From Ceratodon purpureus (lineage: Eukaryota > Streptophyta > Bryopsida > Pseudoditrichales > Ditrichaceae): a DNA stretch of 64,000 nt. The stretch lies in the NCBI GenBank assembly GCA_014871385.1, contig CM026427.1:16190930-16254929 (forward strand). Direction: 5' to 3'. The notes under the pieces were generated by a model, which was not told where the DNA came from, searched no databases, and saw only the letters and a program-made list of their open reading frames with translations. Both the position numbers and the translations under genes were made by a program. This document shows positions 14,192 to 27,708 of the stretch, piece by piece; within the stretch, counting starts at the first letter, position 1; the number at the start of each line of letters is the position of its first letter.

Positions 14192-17100
14192 TCAATCCCT
14201 CAAGGAGTACTTCCTGCCAGAAAAAGCTTGAAATTTGGGTCCTTCAGGCTCTTTCTTTTCTTCTTTGACCTCTTCCTTCTTAGCAGTGGGAACCTGGGCA
14301 TACAACGAAAATACATGAATGAAAAACAGAGGAACATGATGAAGCATATGGTCAAGATTGAAACGCTACTGTTTCACGCATCTCATTCGTTTAAGGGGAA
14401 CTACACAGCCCTGTTACTGCGATGTTATTAATCTTGAGAGTGCCTCGAGCAATTAGGCATCCTCCAATTTCTTACTTCAAATAATATCGATACCCCTGAG
14501 ACACTGTCTACAACGCGTCCAAAACTTTGAAAATATTATCTGGCACTCAAAATAATCAGTACAACATAAAAAACTGAAGTTCCAACATACCTTGGCAGCT
14601 GCTGCTCCTGCTCCATTACTACTGCCTCCACCGAACACAAGCTTTCCTGAAGGTCTTTGAGCTCCTGCAGGTGGAGTTCCAGTCGGTCTCTGTGCACTAC
14701 TAGTGGTCGTAGCTGATGGCGCTGTCGTGGATGTTGTTGTTGCTGGTATTGAACCAGTAGAGAACCTGCCAGGCTTGCCGTCTAACCGCCTCCCAGTACC
14801 CGTAAAGGCATTAAATTTTGGCTCTTCGGGCTCAGGTGGTGTAGCATCTGCTTTGATCAACAAGAGAGAACATATAAGAATTACGAAAGAGCCAGGAAGC
14901 GTCCACCAGTCGTAACCTAAAAGATAATGTACATCTACACCTGTATATTGTGCAGCTCACCCCCAACCCTTCTAGACGCTAATGAAAAAAAGTCGATCCC
15001 GAAAAATACTTCACAGAACACTCTTGAACACCTTTGTGGAAACTAAGAATTTACACCCAAAAAAACCTACGTTAAGAAGAACAATTCGCTCCATATGCTG
15101 ACGTACAGGATATCAACAAAAGAATCGTTAAAGCAGAGGAAAGACTTCGCAATGCGCATTATTCAGATATGTATTGTACCTTGTGAAGACGATGGGGCAG
15201 AAACTGGAACAGGAGGTGGTGTGACTCGCTCTGGCTCTTTGTAATCCAAAGGGGGTGCAAAGTCAACTTCACAGTCTGTTTCAATAATTGAGATAGCATT
15301 CGCAGGCTTTGATTCAATTATATCAATGTAGTACTTCTTGTTGTTGTACGCCACCATGATGTTGTCACCAACTGTGAGACAGGAAAAATTCCGCAATGTC
15401 GTCTCCAACCTGCATCCCAGAAGGCTCACATAAGTCGGCTGGAGGAAACTACAGATGGCCACCCACCGAACACAAAGAGCAGTCTATAAGGAGAGTATAA
15501 TCAAGATGTTTCCCCAAGGATACAACAAATGAGAACCAACTGCAAATACTTCGCAATATACTATAGGTCACGCATAACCTGACTAGGGCAACCATAAAGA
15601 GAATAGTAACAGGTTTATGCAAACCTACACAGCCTTTGGATTTGAGATATCCAGAAAATCTTTCGTATGAGGTTGGAGCTTCACAAAAGTCCCCTTAGGC
15701 AAAGTGGCACTCTTTACTCTGACAATGTCACCTTCCTGCAACAGCATGTTTTGCATCATCTGCACAAACCATTTCAATTGCCACGCACCCCACAAGTTAT
15801 TAAAAAGCAGCAATAAACTGCAAAAGGAGCCAAAGTACATGAGTGAAGACAATCTTGTGTAGTCCGATTCAATTCTTGTCGCCAATATGGCAGTAGTAGT
15901 TGCAGAAGACAGAGGAAGTGTGGTTGGAAGGAAATAAAGTACATACCCAGTACGGCATATAGATCATGCCTTCTTCTGCCACGAACTCCAGCACACCACA
16001 ATGACTCGTCCGCAGGGTTGAAGGATTGTGAACCTCAAAGAGCATTGGGTAGTCAATGCGCAGGGAAGCTGCAGATGAACGCAGCAATAAAGACTTTGAG
16101 CTCATACTCAAGCAACTTTGAAAAACAAAACTCAAAAAATCCTTGTACGACTTCCAGATTCTCTCCTATTACATGATTTGCAAACGGGCGTTAAAAGAGC
16201 GTTATAAGATGCCAACTGTAAAATGAGACAGCTAGCTTCATTCAACTATGAAAGGGTCCATTCTACATTCTCCAGCATATCATGAGGTTAATCAGTCCAA
16301 ACCCAACATAAGCCAGAGAACATAGGTCAGAATAATACCTAAGCGGTCAAGCGCGGAAGGAGGCATAACCACTGAAATCGCACATCCAAAAAAAACATAT
16401 GTGTCAGAACCAGAACAATAGTTGCACTCTGTAACTTGCATTAAATGTCTCCGCTAGCCTACAAAAGCAATGTGACTGCTGGCAACAAAAATCAGAACAG
16501 TGTAATAACCAGCAGAAGCACAAACAGTCAGCTTGCGTATCCTGATACCGAATCCCCCCTCTCACAAGCTCAAACCAGATTTTGTGAGCATACCTTTATC
16601 TCCATTTTCCAAATGCGGCTGCAGGTCCAGGATCCCAGCACATTACACAAACCCCAAAGTCAGCAAGGTTTTCTACAATAAATCTCAAAGTCGCAACTGA
16701 CCAACAGCCCTCAAAAATGACAATTAAGACATCAGTGTAATCGACAAAAGTTACCAATGCTATCAACATCAATATGCTTGCTGGTAAGGAATTCAGCAAT
16801 GCGTCTGCACGTAAGTGATGAACGCATCATCGTATCAACTAAGCGAAACCTAAAACCGTCGACACGTATCAAAAGACACGATACTCTACCCAAATTTGAT
16901 TCAAACAGCACTACAGCTTCGACTCAGCAGAATTCCCCTTAAACAATAACAAAACTATCCCCTGGTTCCATGAGCTCCCGCAAACGCATGTCAATTAAAC
17001 ACACAGCAATCCACCAGATCACTAAAAAGCAATAAAAACGAGATCCACATCGAGATCACCCCACCCTAAATAACAACAACCTCCCATATTAGGGCTCTCT

Positions 17101-17459
17101 CCCAATCAACCAGAACTCAAAAACCTAACCATCACCACCTCCACAACACTCACACCAATCCAAAAACCCCCTCCCCCACCTTCAAAATCCCCAAACACAA
17201 ACTTCACTCCAAATTAGGGCAACTGAGCTCACCTTGTCGATGAAGCTCGCGGAGTAGCACCGGTAATTCTGCTCGAACGGGGTGGACGGATACGGCATGC
17301 CATAGCTTCCGAAATACTGCACACATCCACAAACCTCATCAACTCACCACCCCCGAAAACCTACCTGACAAGACCGCCCCCAAGCTCCCTCCACAGACCA
17401 CCAAACCACGCGATCTTCATATCAATAGAAAGCCAGTCGCGTGAGGAGGCGCATACCAT
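14192..17459 (-). CDS. UFD1: UFD1, ubiquitin-binding cofactor of CDC48/p97
   Basis: With NPL4, UFD1 brings ubiquitylated substrates to the CDC48 AAA-ATPase for ER-associated and chromatin-associated degradation. Exons: 17459-17457, 17316-17233, 16618-16594, 16371-16339, 16068-15947, 15759-15629, 15409-15180, 14847-14591, 14293-14192; summed length 328 residues, phases consistent. The double-psi barrel N-domain is clear: [70 protein letters not shown] and [20 protein letters not shown]. Two CDC48-binding SHP boxes follow: [11 protein letters not shown] (221-231) and [13 protein letters not shown] at the C-terminus, with a Thr/Ser/Ala/Pro linker between. Length and order match plant UFD1. Odd point: the first coding exon is only the ATG, with the intron beginning at the next base. 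Confidence 0.93.
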
Positions 17460-19600
17460 GGTTGCCCGATGCAGAGAGTCACAATTGGCGCTACAAATTG
17501 GCAGCAAAGCACGCGGTTCGGAGCACCAACACGAGCACAAACAGAGCACAACCCAAGCAGGGTTTGTTTCCTCCCAAGTAGTCCTCTGCGCCTGACGGCA
17601 CCCACTCCCGGCACTCTCTCAATCCCGGCACAATTTAACCTTATCTGAAGATTGTGGGAGCTTAAATGGTGGAAATTGAAGATCTAGACGGTTTTATATT
17701 TCTGTCGTTTTTAGGTGGATCGCGTCTCCGAGTTGGAGTGTGTGGAAGTGGTCGTCTCCGTTAAGAGATCCTGGGAGGAGGGCGTAATTCCGGTACAGTG
17801 GCAATTCCGTGAGAGTATCAGCTAATGTGAAGATTTTGGGGGTGGTATAAACTGGATAGTAAGATTGGGTGGACGTTGCAATTAGGAGTAGTTGTCTGCG
17901 GGAGAAGGACCTCGTCGCGGTACTCGTGTGTGAATTCTAGTTTTATGAAGATAGTATTGGTTACCTGAGAAGAACGAATCGCGTAGATTTTTGTTGGATT
18001 TCAGTAATTGCTGTGATATATAAATGTAGATTTTGGTGGATTTAGATTTGTATATGTATAGACCAGCCTGTTTCCCTCCGTTACCAGATTATTTTTAATG
18101 CACTTTTGCTAATTTGTTTTAAACACCAAATAAATGAATTTATGACTTTTTCCAGTGTCTATTGTAGATTTGTTTAATTTTGGCCTTTAATTATTATATT
18201 TAAATGGTGTGCATTCCTATCATTAGTATATATGAATTTCTCAATGAATCAATAAAGACAAAATATAAATATGAGGTCAATAACTCCCAAGCCTTGAATC
18301 ATATATATATCATAATCTAAAGTAAAAAAAATTCAAAAGATTTTTATTGAAAGTAAATTGTAATTAAAATATTCAATGAAAAAGTAAAATTGAAGTTCTA
18401 ATGGCTATGTTCCTAACATTTGTAGGCTTGATGCATACAATAAGTGAGTTGATGCGCAAAGTGAGTGAGTTCATGCAAGTATATTTCTTAAATACTTAAA
18501 TGCAGACAAACATGTACATTGATACCTTAAACTTGGTGTTCGTACATATTAAAAAAATATAGCTTTGTTTCACTTGAAACCCTATATTTGTGAATTTCTT
18601 CATCTAATTGTTCACTTTCTTCCTCCCATTACATTCTCCCTGCTTTTTGCTAAGTGATATACGTCTACCTACTACACGCTAGTTGGATTAAAAACTATCA
18701 ATTTTATGCAAGTGCCTACATCAACATTAACCACTACCACATTGGCTTTCAATAGTAAAAAATTGTATTAGTAGAATGTTGTTCAATATTTACATCTCAT
18801 CAATGGTTTCAAAATTAAGCAAAATTTGTATTGTAGGATTCTACTCTACATCTTCATGATGATTTTGTCATTTGCAATTCATCTAAAATAGTGAAATCAT
18901 TAAAGCGTTCAATTGCATCAATCCAGTATACAAAGAACATCAAAGAAAAAAACTTAGAACTTTGGTGATCATCTTGGAGTTCTTGGCACCAATTGAGACA
19001 AATGTATACATTCTATTTATAAGTCCATAAACTTAAAATAGTGTCTATAAGCTTACAATATGGAACTATGATCACCTTTAATTATATTGGAGCTATAGAA
19101 AGATACAAATATAGATGGTAATTATAGGGGTTCAACCTCGTTATTGTGATATTCTACCTTGTATTACATACACAAACTAATATATCATAGATTTTTTATT
19201 TTGTAAGATTCTACATCATGGTTGATAAAAAAATAAATAGATTACAACACTAGTAGAAATCTAGTCCAAGAAGGCAGTTGCATAAATGAAATTGTATCCA
19301 ATTTGTGTCTTATATGACACAACAACCTCGGAGATAAACTTGTTGTACACTCTTGTTTGATGTTAGCGCCTCAATGGCTTTGCTTAAACATGTATGCATG
19401 AGCTCCAGCTCAATCTACCTCAACTATTGGGTCCCCGCTGATTTATTTATGTGAAGGAAAAGTTCGATATGTTGAAATGTTCATTTCAGCGTAAATTTGA
19501 CGAAATGTTTGGTTATGTGCAGACATGTCATTTACTCTGGTTGGTAGATGTCGTGTATAATGTACATATTCAGCTATTAAACTCGGACACTTCGACACAC
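17460..19600. other. UFD1 5' region, then AT-rich intergenic DNA
   Basis: Bases to about 17640 are probably the UFD1 leader and promoter. Beyond 18000 the DNA is AT-rich with stops in all frames and no recognisable gene or element. Confidence 0.5.
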
Positions 19601-21690
19601 ACAACATGCACGGGTCATTTAGATTGCTTCACCGCAGCTTCGCAGGAGCTTGAAATCTACGCTCTCTCTTTTAGACCTCTTCGTTCATTACTGAATTCAG
19701 ATATTCAAGTTTGGGTAGATATTGATTTCCCTCGAAGTTTGGATGCGGTGGTAGTTAGGGTTTCTTGTAAGGGTTTTGCACATGGGTTTGTAGGTTGTTC
19801 GTTTTGATTTCTGCTGGATCTGCTTGGAGATCATCCTGTGGGAGGAGTTCCGAGGGCGTGGATTGGCGTGCAGTCTACGTAGTGGCCTATGTGTGAGGAG
19901 AATTGATCGGGAGTTTTTTGATGGGGATCTCTTGGGGCTTTCTTGGTTGCTGGAGTTTTATTGACTTGTCATGCCTGATGCAATCATATTTGGCGATGCC
20001 ATCGTATGTTTGGGTTTTCTCATTTTTTGGTGAAGAGCGTATGTGACGCGACGTGGGATCAAAGAGTATCAATTTTATGTGGCACGGAGCTTGTTGTTCT
20101 ATCGTTTTGGAAGTTGTTCTGGCAATCTGGAAGTTAGGGTTTGGTTGTTGATGTTATTCTATACTTGGTGGGTTTTCTCGTAGCTTACATTTGTTGGGTT
20201 TTGTTTTATTATGTGGTTTTGCTGTTTCTTGGATCTGACGGAGTTGGTATTGATTATATAAATGATATAGGTAAAAGCGACATGGCTTGGTAGCTGACCA
20301 TGAATTGAGGCACGTCGTACAGAGTTTCTACTGACGATCGAAGACATGTGTTTCGAAAGTTGATTCTACTCTCGGTCAAACACATGTCTTGTTATTTGCA
20401 ACATCGTGATGGAGGGTTTGTTTCTTGCAAATCCTTCTTCCAGACAAGTTTTTGTCGTTCTCTTTACAACCCCTTTCACAAATGAGTAACGCGTACTTCG
20501 AGACCTTTTCTAATCAACCTAGTCTCTATCTAAACTTGGAAATGACTCTTGGTGAATTTGTGAGTTGGTGTAGGACTTCCAAAAAAATGAGACTTCAAGG
20601 GGATTGTTGCGCTTGTAGAGAGCGTGAGTGTCTGTTTTTGCAGGTAACTGCGACGTTGCTTCTGGGAGCTGACTTGAAGAGTTATGTTTTCTGATACATT
20701 TTGCAAGTCTTATGCATTTGAGGAAGCCAATTACCGTTATGATAACAAGTGGGCCCAAGCTCTACAGAATTCTCTTGCGTGATTAATTCCGTGACTGTTT
20801 TGGTGTTTGGATTTGGCATATCGATGTACTCCAGAGCATGGTTTGAGTGTCTTCGAGGTATTTCTTCTTATTAGAATGATTAGAGCTCGTGTTCACCTTT
20901 TCTGATCGATGTGCTAAAAAATGTAGGCTTGGGGAAGTGCCTACAAACCACTATGAGTAACAAGGCTCATGTCTCGGAAGTCGGACTCAACAATCATGAA
21001 GTCAAAGGGCAAGGCGGTTGGTGCGCGTGCGCCCGCATCTGCAAAATTCGTGGCCAGTGCCTCAACTATAATCAAGAAACAACATGAACTCAAAGCATTG
21101 AAGCCCAACAATTTTCAGAATGTCTCATTCAAAAGGAGCACGAAACTCTGGCTGGCCTGGACCAAGAGAGTTTCCCTTCCTGGATGATTATTGATGTATG
21201 TACATGTAGGCGGAAACATAGGTATCCGACAACAAGTACTCATGTCCCCAAACTAGAAGTGTAAGGTGGTTCATGGAAGTAACATTGTGCATAATCATGC
21301 GTGCTTCAGACAAATCTAATATGGATTAACCACATGTCGACTCTAGCAATTGTGACGGTTAGAGTATGATACGATAGTATGTCATCCACATGCTTCTATA
21401 TCCTGCAAGTTGACTAATTTTCATGTTTGTGTTGCATGTTCCTCCTCACATTGTAGTTGTATGGCTACAAAGCTTGTCTACGATATACTCGAAGCAATAA
21501 TGCCTAAAAAATAAGGCATGTCTATTCTGAAGATCGGACTCATATTCTGTTCTTTCCAATATCCTAGGAGACGCTATAAATATCGATATAATTCTAGATT
21601 GTGTCGATTGTCACTGCAACCTCACATAGAAGCTGACCCAGATCAATTTTCTTTGACATTCTTGGATAACAATGGACTCAAAAGCTAGAC
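19600..21690. other. Unassigned, less AT-rich block without a recognisable gene
   Basis: This block has base composition like moss leaders and introns rather than the AT-rich DNA around it, and holds several short open frames on the plus strand. One, near 20996-21190, is Lys/Arg/Ser-rich with its own ATG (MKSKGKAVGARAPAS). I recognise none of them and cannot chain them into a gene. It could be a decayed gene or a non-coding transcript. A 13-bp perfect inverted repeat lies at 20341-20390. Confidence 0.35.
20341..20390. repeat. 13-bp perfect inverted repeat
   Basis: AAGACATGTGTTT (20341-20353) and AAACACATGTCTT (20378-20390) pair perfectly across a 24-base loop. Too short an arm for a typical plant miRNA precursor. 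Confidence 0.7.
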
Positions 21691-22026
21691 ATTAGGGGAA
21701 AAATGGGGTCTCCAACGGGCCTTGTAAGACAGCCCAAAGGTAGGTGAACTGCTGCCCGCTGACACCTCTCTGCGAAATCTCATTGGTGGATATCCTGCCC
21801 GCTGACAACAATATTCGCCCCGCTGACAACAGAATCCGCTATTGTCCAATGGGGTGACAGCAGTGGGCAACGCCTTCGCTGCAAGCGATTGGCTGGACCC
21901 CCCAAACGCCAATTTGGTGTCCTGCTGGCACCATTGGTGCCAGCAGGTAAAGTGCACGGGCATGGCCAAATTTTGAGGCACGGATTCCGACCAAAGGCCC
22001 GTTGGAGACCCCATTTTTCCCCTAAT
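21691..22026. mobile_element. MITE-like element with 33-bp terminal inverted repeats
   Basis: Left end (21691-21723) starts ATTAGGGGAAAAATGGGG and ends CAACGGGCCTT; its exact reverse complement is at 21994-22026. The 336-bp body has short inner motifs CTGCCCGCTGACA repeated, and no coding capacity. The perfect repeats suggest a recent non-autonomous DNA transposon. No clear target duplication was found, so superfamily is unassigned. Confidence 0.8.
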
Positions 22027-25000
22027 GTGTCAAAGGAAAGGATGTCAAAGGGAAGTCTGGATGTCGATGGCTATGGATGTCAAAGGAAAGGCTCCATGGA
22101 TGGGCCTCATTTCCGTAGGGAACTCGTCGTTCATAGGTGTCGAGTCCCCTTGCCCTGACCCTACAATCTTTTGAGTCGAGGGCGAGAGGTCTCCTTTACT
22201 ATATTGTACCCGCTTATGCCTTCCTGTTCTTGTAGGCGCCCCCACAAAAGGCATGACAATAATATTAAAGCACTCTGAGCCTTGCAGATTTTGGCAAGAA
22301 GAGACGCATTCCTTTAGGGGGTGAGACACTGATTTGAGATATGACTACATTACCGCATATGGTGGAGATGAGCCCATGGAATATCATCCCTTGATTCCCC
22401 ACGAGGCACCACATTCGGCAACTTATTCATTCAAAGATGGTCATTCTTTGAAAAGGAAAGCGCCAATGTGTAAAGGAGTTTTGAGCTCTAATCTTAAAAC
22501 ATAGTCGGCTCTTTCCTCTTCATGTAGGTTAGAATTGATAGATTCTAAATTGATGTAAACATGGGACAGCAAATTTAATTGGAAGGTTTGATCTATGCTT
22601 TAGGTATACCCAACAGGCACCCGTAGCACATGCAGACGAGCAGCCGTCGGAGGAGGAAGCTGAGAGCCGTGGCCGAGTAATTCCGTCGATGAGAAACTCG
22701 GAAAGGGTTTTACCCTAAAAAAATATAAAAGAAAATTGTCAGCGTCGTGGTGATTGTGGTCATCATGTCCTTTGGTATCATTGGTCTTATATGGTTATGA
22801 AAGGAAAAGAAAAGATTGAAGTTGAAGTTGGAAACTTGAAAGGTTGTTTGAAAGGTTATATAGATTATATAAATGGCTATCCAAAAGGTTATTGCAAAAG
22901 TTATTTCAAACAATATTTAAAAATCAATGGACATGTTTTAATAACAAAAGTGAAGTTTGACTTCATTTATTTTTTGTGTGAATTTTATTTTATTTTATTT
23001 TTATATGAACACGTTTCATTTCTTACTTATTAGGTTTAATTTTTTTGAATTTTTTTTCACAAAGTGGTCTTCAAGCAATTTTTAAATTTACACATTGCAA
23101 ACCATCATTCAAAAAACGAGGAACTTTATTTTCAACTTTACTTTAACTTTGTTGACGAGTTATTTGAAGACGGTTTTTACTAAGAAAATTACAAAGGCAA
23201 TTGGAAGGCGTAGGCGTCGGTGTCGGCGTAGTCGTGATCGTCGTCAACCTAGCCTTGCTTGCAACTTCTTAAATATACATCTAAAAATATATATTTATTT
23301 ATTTACTTCCTAAATGTGTGACTTCCTAAATATGAGACTTCACACTTTTCTAGCGAGTATTGCAATAAACATTTCATTGTGTAATATTTTAATTTATATT
23401 CAAATTAAAAAATATAGAATTTGTACCAGAGCACATGATAGATTATGGTTTTGTTGATAATTGTGTGTAGCATTGCATGGTTGTGCGTAGCAATGCGTAA
23501 CATTGCATACCTCTAGTGAATAATGACAAATAAATATTCATTTATGTATTTTTAAGTAGCAAAAATAGATACACCTTATTTATAAAGAAAGTCCTTCAAA
23601 ATTTGTTTTCTTTTGAACAATACAAAAATGTGCAAACCATTATAGAGGGCTCATTGACTATAAACAAGATTTTGAGGAGTACAATTTGAAGGCATTTTTG
23701 GCATGTATGTTAACTTATGAAACCTTCATATCCGTGTAAGGTTTAACATCAACCTATTAATTATTTTTGAAAAATTCCAAATAATTCTTTAAAATTTGAA
23801 GTTTATTCTAATTTAGTGCTTTGAAATTCTCTTAAATTCCTAACAAATATGCACAAAGAAAACAATATTTTATTTTATTTTAGAAAAAAATCAATACATC
23901 TTCTTGAGTTTTGTTCAAAAACCTCAAAAGTTGGTGCTACAATATGAAAAGAAACCTTGTGAGATGGAGGCCACAAAATTCTCAAGAAATGTAAATATCC
24001 AAAATTCTTAATTTATATTTATTTATATACAATGTGGATAATCATTGTTACTTAATCAATGAAGCCTACAGTAACCCTTACTTATGAAAAGAAAATGCAT
24101 AAAACAGATCCTTACTTATGGTAACCTAATTGTTTCTATAATTAGACACCAAATAGAATATAGAACCGTAGGATCTTGTATCTACCTTGTCCAAAAAGGT
24201 GTATAATAAATTTGAGCTCATTTGAGTACACATTGCGAGATTATATGGTTTGAATTAGTGTAAAAGTTGTTTTTCACACTGCTTCAATTGTATACCTAAG
24301 TTTTGATGCCCAAGAAGTATACATTGCAAACAAATTTTTTCCATAGAGGCTCATAATCTCCTGTAGGTGTAGAAGTTAGGTATATGCTCTCAAAGTTTGA
24401 GCCCCATGTGGGCTTGGGAAGGGGGAAAAATCTTTGATTTTGTAAAAAGGGGTGTGTCCTAAAAATGCCTTACATTCTTTGAAATTAAAACTACCAAAAG
24501 GGTAATCTAAACATGTTGAATTGGAAATCCAAATGGTAGACATGTTAATGTCAATGAGAGAAAAAACCACAAACAATTTCAATACAATCGGAACACAACT
24601 CAAATTTTTGGAATTTTTTGAAGAGTAAATCAATGTATATTTCCGTTTAATTTTCAAGGAAGTTTTGGTAATAGGAGGTCTTGTGGATGGACCCCTTGCC
24701 ACGTCATAGATATATAATGAGATATGTTAAGTATGGATGAAAAAATGGAGATTAAATGTAACATATTATGTGGATCAAATAATTATTTTGGATGCAGACT
24801 GTGTTATAGATTATAATTGTCATTTAGATGATTTTTTTAGCAATTCTCTTAGATAGAAAACTGTTAGTTGGATGAAAACTATCATCAATGTGTATGGATG
24901 AAAAATTATTGAGCCCATTATTTTGCAAATGTCGATCTATTGAAATTTAGTCTTGTCACTTTCTGCCTTTGTAAATGACGAGCAACTTAGGCACAAAATG

Positions 25001-26001
25001 GGAAATTCAAATTGGTCATTGGCTAGCCAAACTTAGAGCATATTCTTCTAGAATTCATAATTTTTGTATTGTAACTCCAAAGGCTTTGAAATTTGCGCCA
25101 CTAGAAAGCCATAGAAAGCCACTATTTGGATTGTAATACAGCACAAACAATGTGAATAGCTCAATTGAAGTGGCCCATGTAACTAGAAGAGTTTTCAGAT
25201 GATATAGTTTATTCCAAGTAATGTGGTTTACGCAATGCACAATTAAAACTATATTACACACTCACATCAAGATCAAGTTGTTGCCAAGGAACACACTTTT
25301 ATTGTTACCCACTTACACTTACAAGTGTTGGAAGGGTATGATATATTCTTATGAAATCTGTACAATAGATCTTGGGAGGGTAACATATATTTTGTCTAGA
25401 ATGAGCACATGGTGCACAGAAAGTACTAAATGGTGACAGATGCACTATCATTCAGCACGGGTTGAGTTCTGAATCCTGATGTGATAGAATTTGAGTTGAT
25501 GAGATGCACATCAGCTGCTCAAATGAATCAATTCCTCTGTGGCAGGGTACACGAAAATGTGTCATTTCTTGCCATGTAAGTTAGCCTTTAAATGTTTGAA
25601 GAGGCAGAAACATGTTAGACAGTGTAGGTACACTTTGTTTTTTGAAAAATTGCACTCAATTTCCCAAAGCTCTAGTGCGAGTCATGTAGATATGCCCAGA
25701 GGATAGAGACAAAGGTTTCAAAGTTGAATGGCATTGCTTCTAGGAGAAATCCAGAATAATGTGCCTTACAAGCCCATCATGTTATTTGAAAATTAATTCC
25801 AAACCTGATAAGAGTGCCACATGTTGTCATTTGATTCATTCATATCCATAAACATTGATGTGGCAATCATGTGGTAGTTCAATTTGTCAAACCAATGCCA
25901 AATATGATGAGAACTTGTGGTACTCACAAGCTTATTTTTCAAAACCTCATTATATCTAATAATAAAATATAAGATTATAATCAATGGTTGTTAAATAATT
26001 C
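22027..26001. other. AT-rich intergenic DNA without genes
   Basis: No gene recognised. Near 22027-22100 CAAAGGAAAGG occurs twice. The part at about 24140-24290 shows weak resemblance to 30650-30770 (GTAGGATCT..GTA.CTA, then GGTTTGAA), so it may hold an old dispersed repeat. Confidence 0.45.
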
Positions 26002-26763
26002 TTAACCCCTAAACGCCTAAACGACCAAAAACTGGTCGTTTTCATTTTTCCAAGTTCCATAACTGTCATCCAAATGACAATTTTTCATCCATTTTTTTTT
26101 CACGTGGTAAAGTTGAGAGAGATCTATCTAACCTCATTAAAAAATTCTCAAAATAATAATTTCATGAATTTTGGTGCCTCCTTAAAGTCAAAAAGATCAA
26201 TACCGTGTGTGTATTCAAAAATTCCTTGATACAGACAGCTGAAACACAATTTTGACTATCGGGATGATCTTTTTTGCAGTTGAGGTAAACTAATGAAATT
26301 TAGTTTGGCAAATCTATTTTCCAGTCCAATTTAAAATTTTAAAAAATACCTAAAATTGAGTGATTTATAGCTGGTTTAAGATGAAGGGGTATAACCGTGG
26401 CTACTTCTTGATTTTCCACGGTTTTAGGTTTTTTCATCATATTTTTGAATTAAAACATAATTTTTTAGCACGGTAACTAACGTAAGGTTTTTGGTTGTCA
26501 TATTCATCTATGGTAAATATTTCATAATTTTTTAGTATAACCTATATTTGATATGAATTTTCTTTGTTTGTTTTGATTTGAAAATTTATATTAATTACAT
26601 TTTGAAACATTTAATTTTGATAAAATTATTTCTTGTAGATAACATGTGTATCTAGCTAAGAAAAGTTTAAAATTCATGTTTTACATTATTTACAATAGCA
26701 AAATAGAGCATCCAAAGTCAAAGTCTATTTCCGTGGTCATAGGCTCAGGCATTTGGGGGTTAA
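26002..26763. mobile_element. Non-autonomous element bounded by TTAA-CCCCTAAA
   Basis: The left end TTAACCCCTAAACGCCTAA (26002-26020) and the reverse complement of the right end, TTAACCCCCAAATGCCTGA (26745-26763), agree at 16 of 19 positions. The inner 750 bp is AT-rich and non-coding. TTAA at both outer edges is the layout left by piggyBac-type transposases, but TTAA is its own reverse complement, so it could equally be part of the inverted repeat. Confidence 0.55.
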
Positions 26764-27708
26764 AGGTCATTTTTGTTCATTCAAACACATCATTGTTTTA
26801 GAAGTTCTATATGTATGAATGGAAGCGGCATAAAGAAATCGCAACCATGTAATTTTTTGATAGATTTAATGTAGATGATGTGGATTTAATTTGGATTCAT
26901 AAAGCCCGTTTGATAAGAATATTATTATATTTTAAGATTAAAAAAAAATTAGGGTATAGAGAATTTGAAGTTGAGTTTCTATATTAAAGAAATTTATATA
27001 TCCAAAAATGGCAGTGCAATGTCAAAAAAATGACTCAAATTTTATAAATAAAAAGAGTCCAAAATTAAACCCCTTTGAATTAAAGTGCTTGCCAATTTTT
27101 AACATCAACTTGGATTAAGCTAAGATTGAATTTAATTCCAAATGAAGGAAAAATCATTTTTCAAAGTGAATTGTCTAAAATTTACACACCACAACAATTA
27201 GGGTTTTAAAAATCTTATCTTTGAAAACAACATATTCATCCAATAATAAAAAGTTGAATGGATTTTGGATTTCTTTACCTTGGATGAATCTTCAAATTTG
27301 GCCAACACTATGCAAACACACAAGAAGTTACCTTAGGGCGAATTTACACTTGAGGGTGGATTAAGGGTTGGCCCATATACTTCAAATTCCAACTAATATG
27401 ATTGCTGGATTTTTCCAAATTAGCTCTAAGGGCTTTATTCTAGGGCCGGATCGGAACTTCAATCTATTCTATGTGGCATTTTATATGGCACTTTTTGGGC
27501 ACCAAAATGTTTAGGCCAGTTTGATGCAATTGGTACAAGGTTTTCCTTAGCCCAAACCTTCAACTTGGGTCCGAACTTGGGAGCACATTAGAGGCTGAAA
27601 AAACGTTCAATCCGGTGACTCTCCGACCAAACCCAGAGTGTGTAGAAAGTGGGCCTTATTTCCTGCTTTGCAAAGACAATATCCTACGGTGCTCTGCAAT
27701 GTAGGAAT
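26764..27708. other. AT-rich intergenic DNA
   Basis: No gene, RNA or repeat recognised. Confidence 0.4.
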
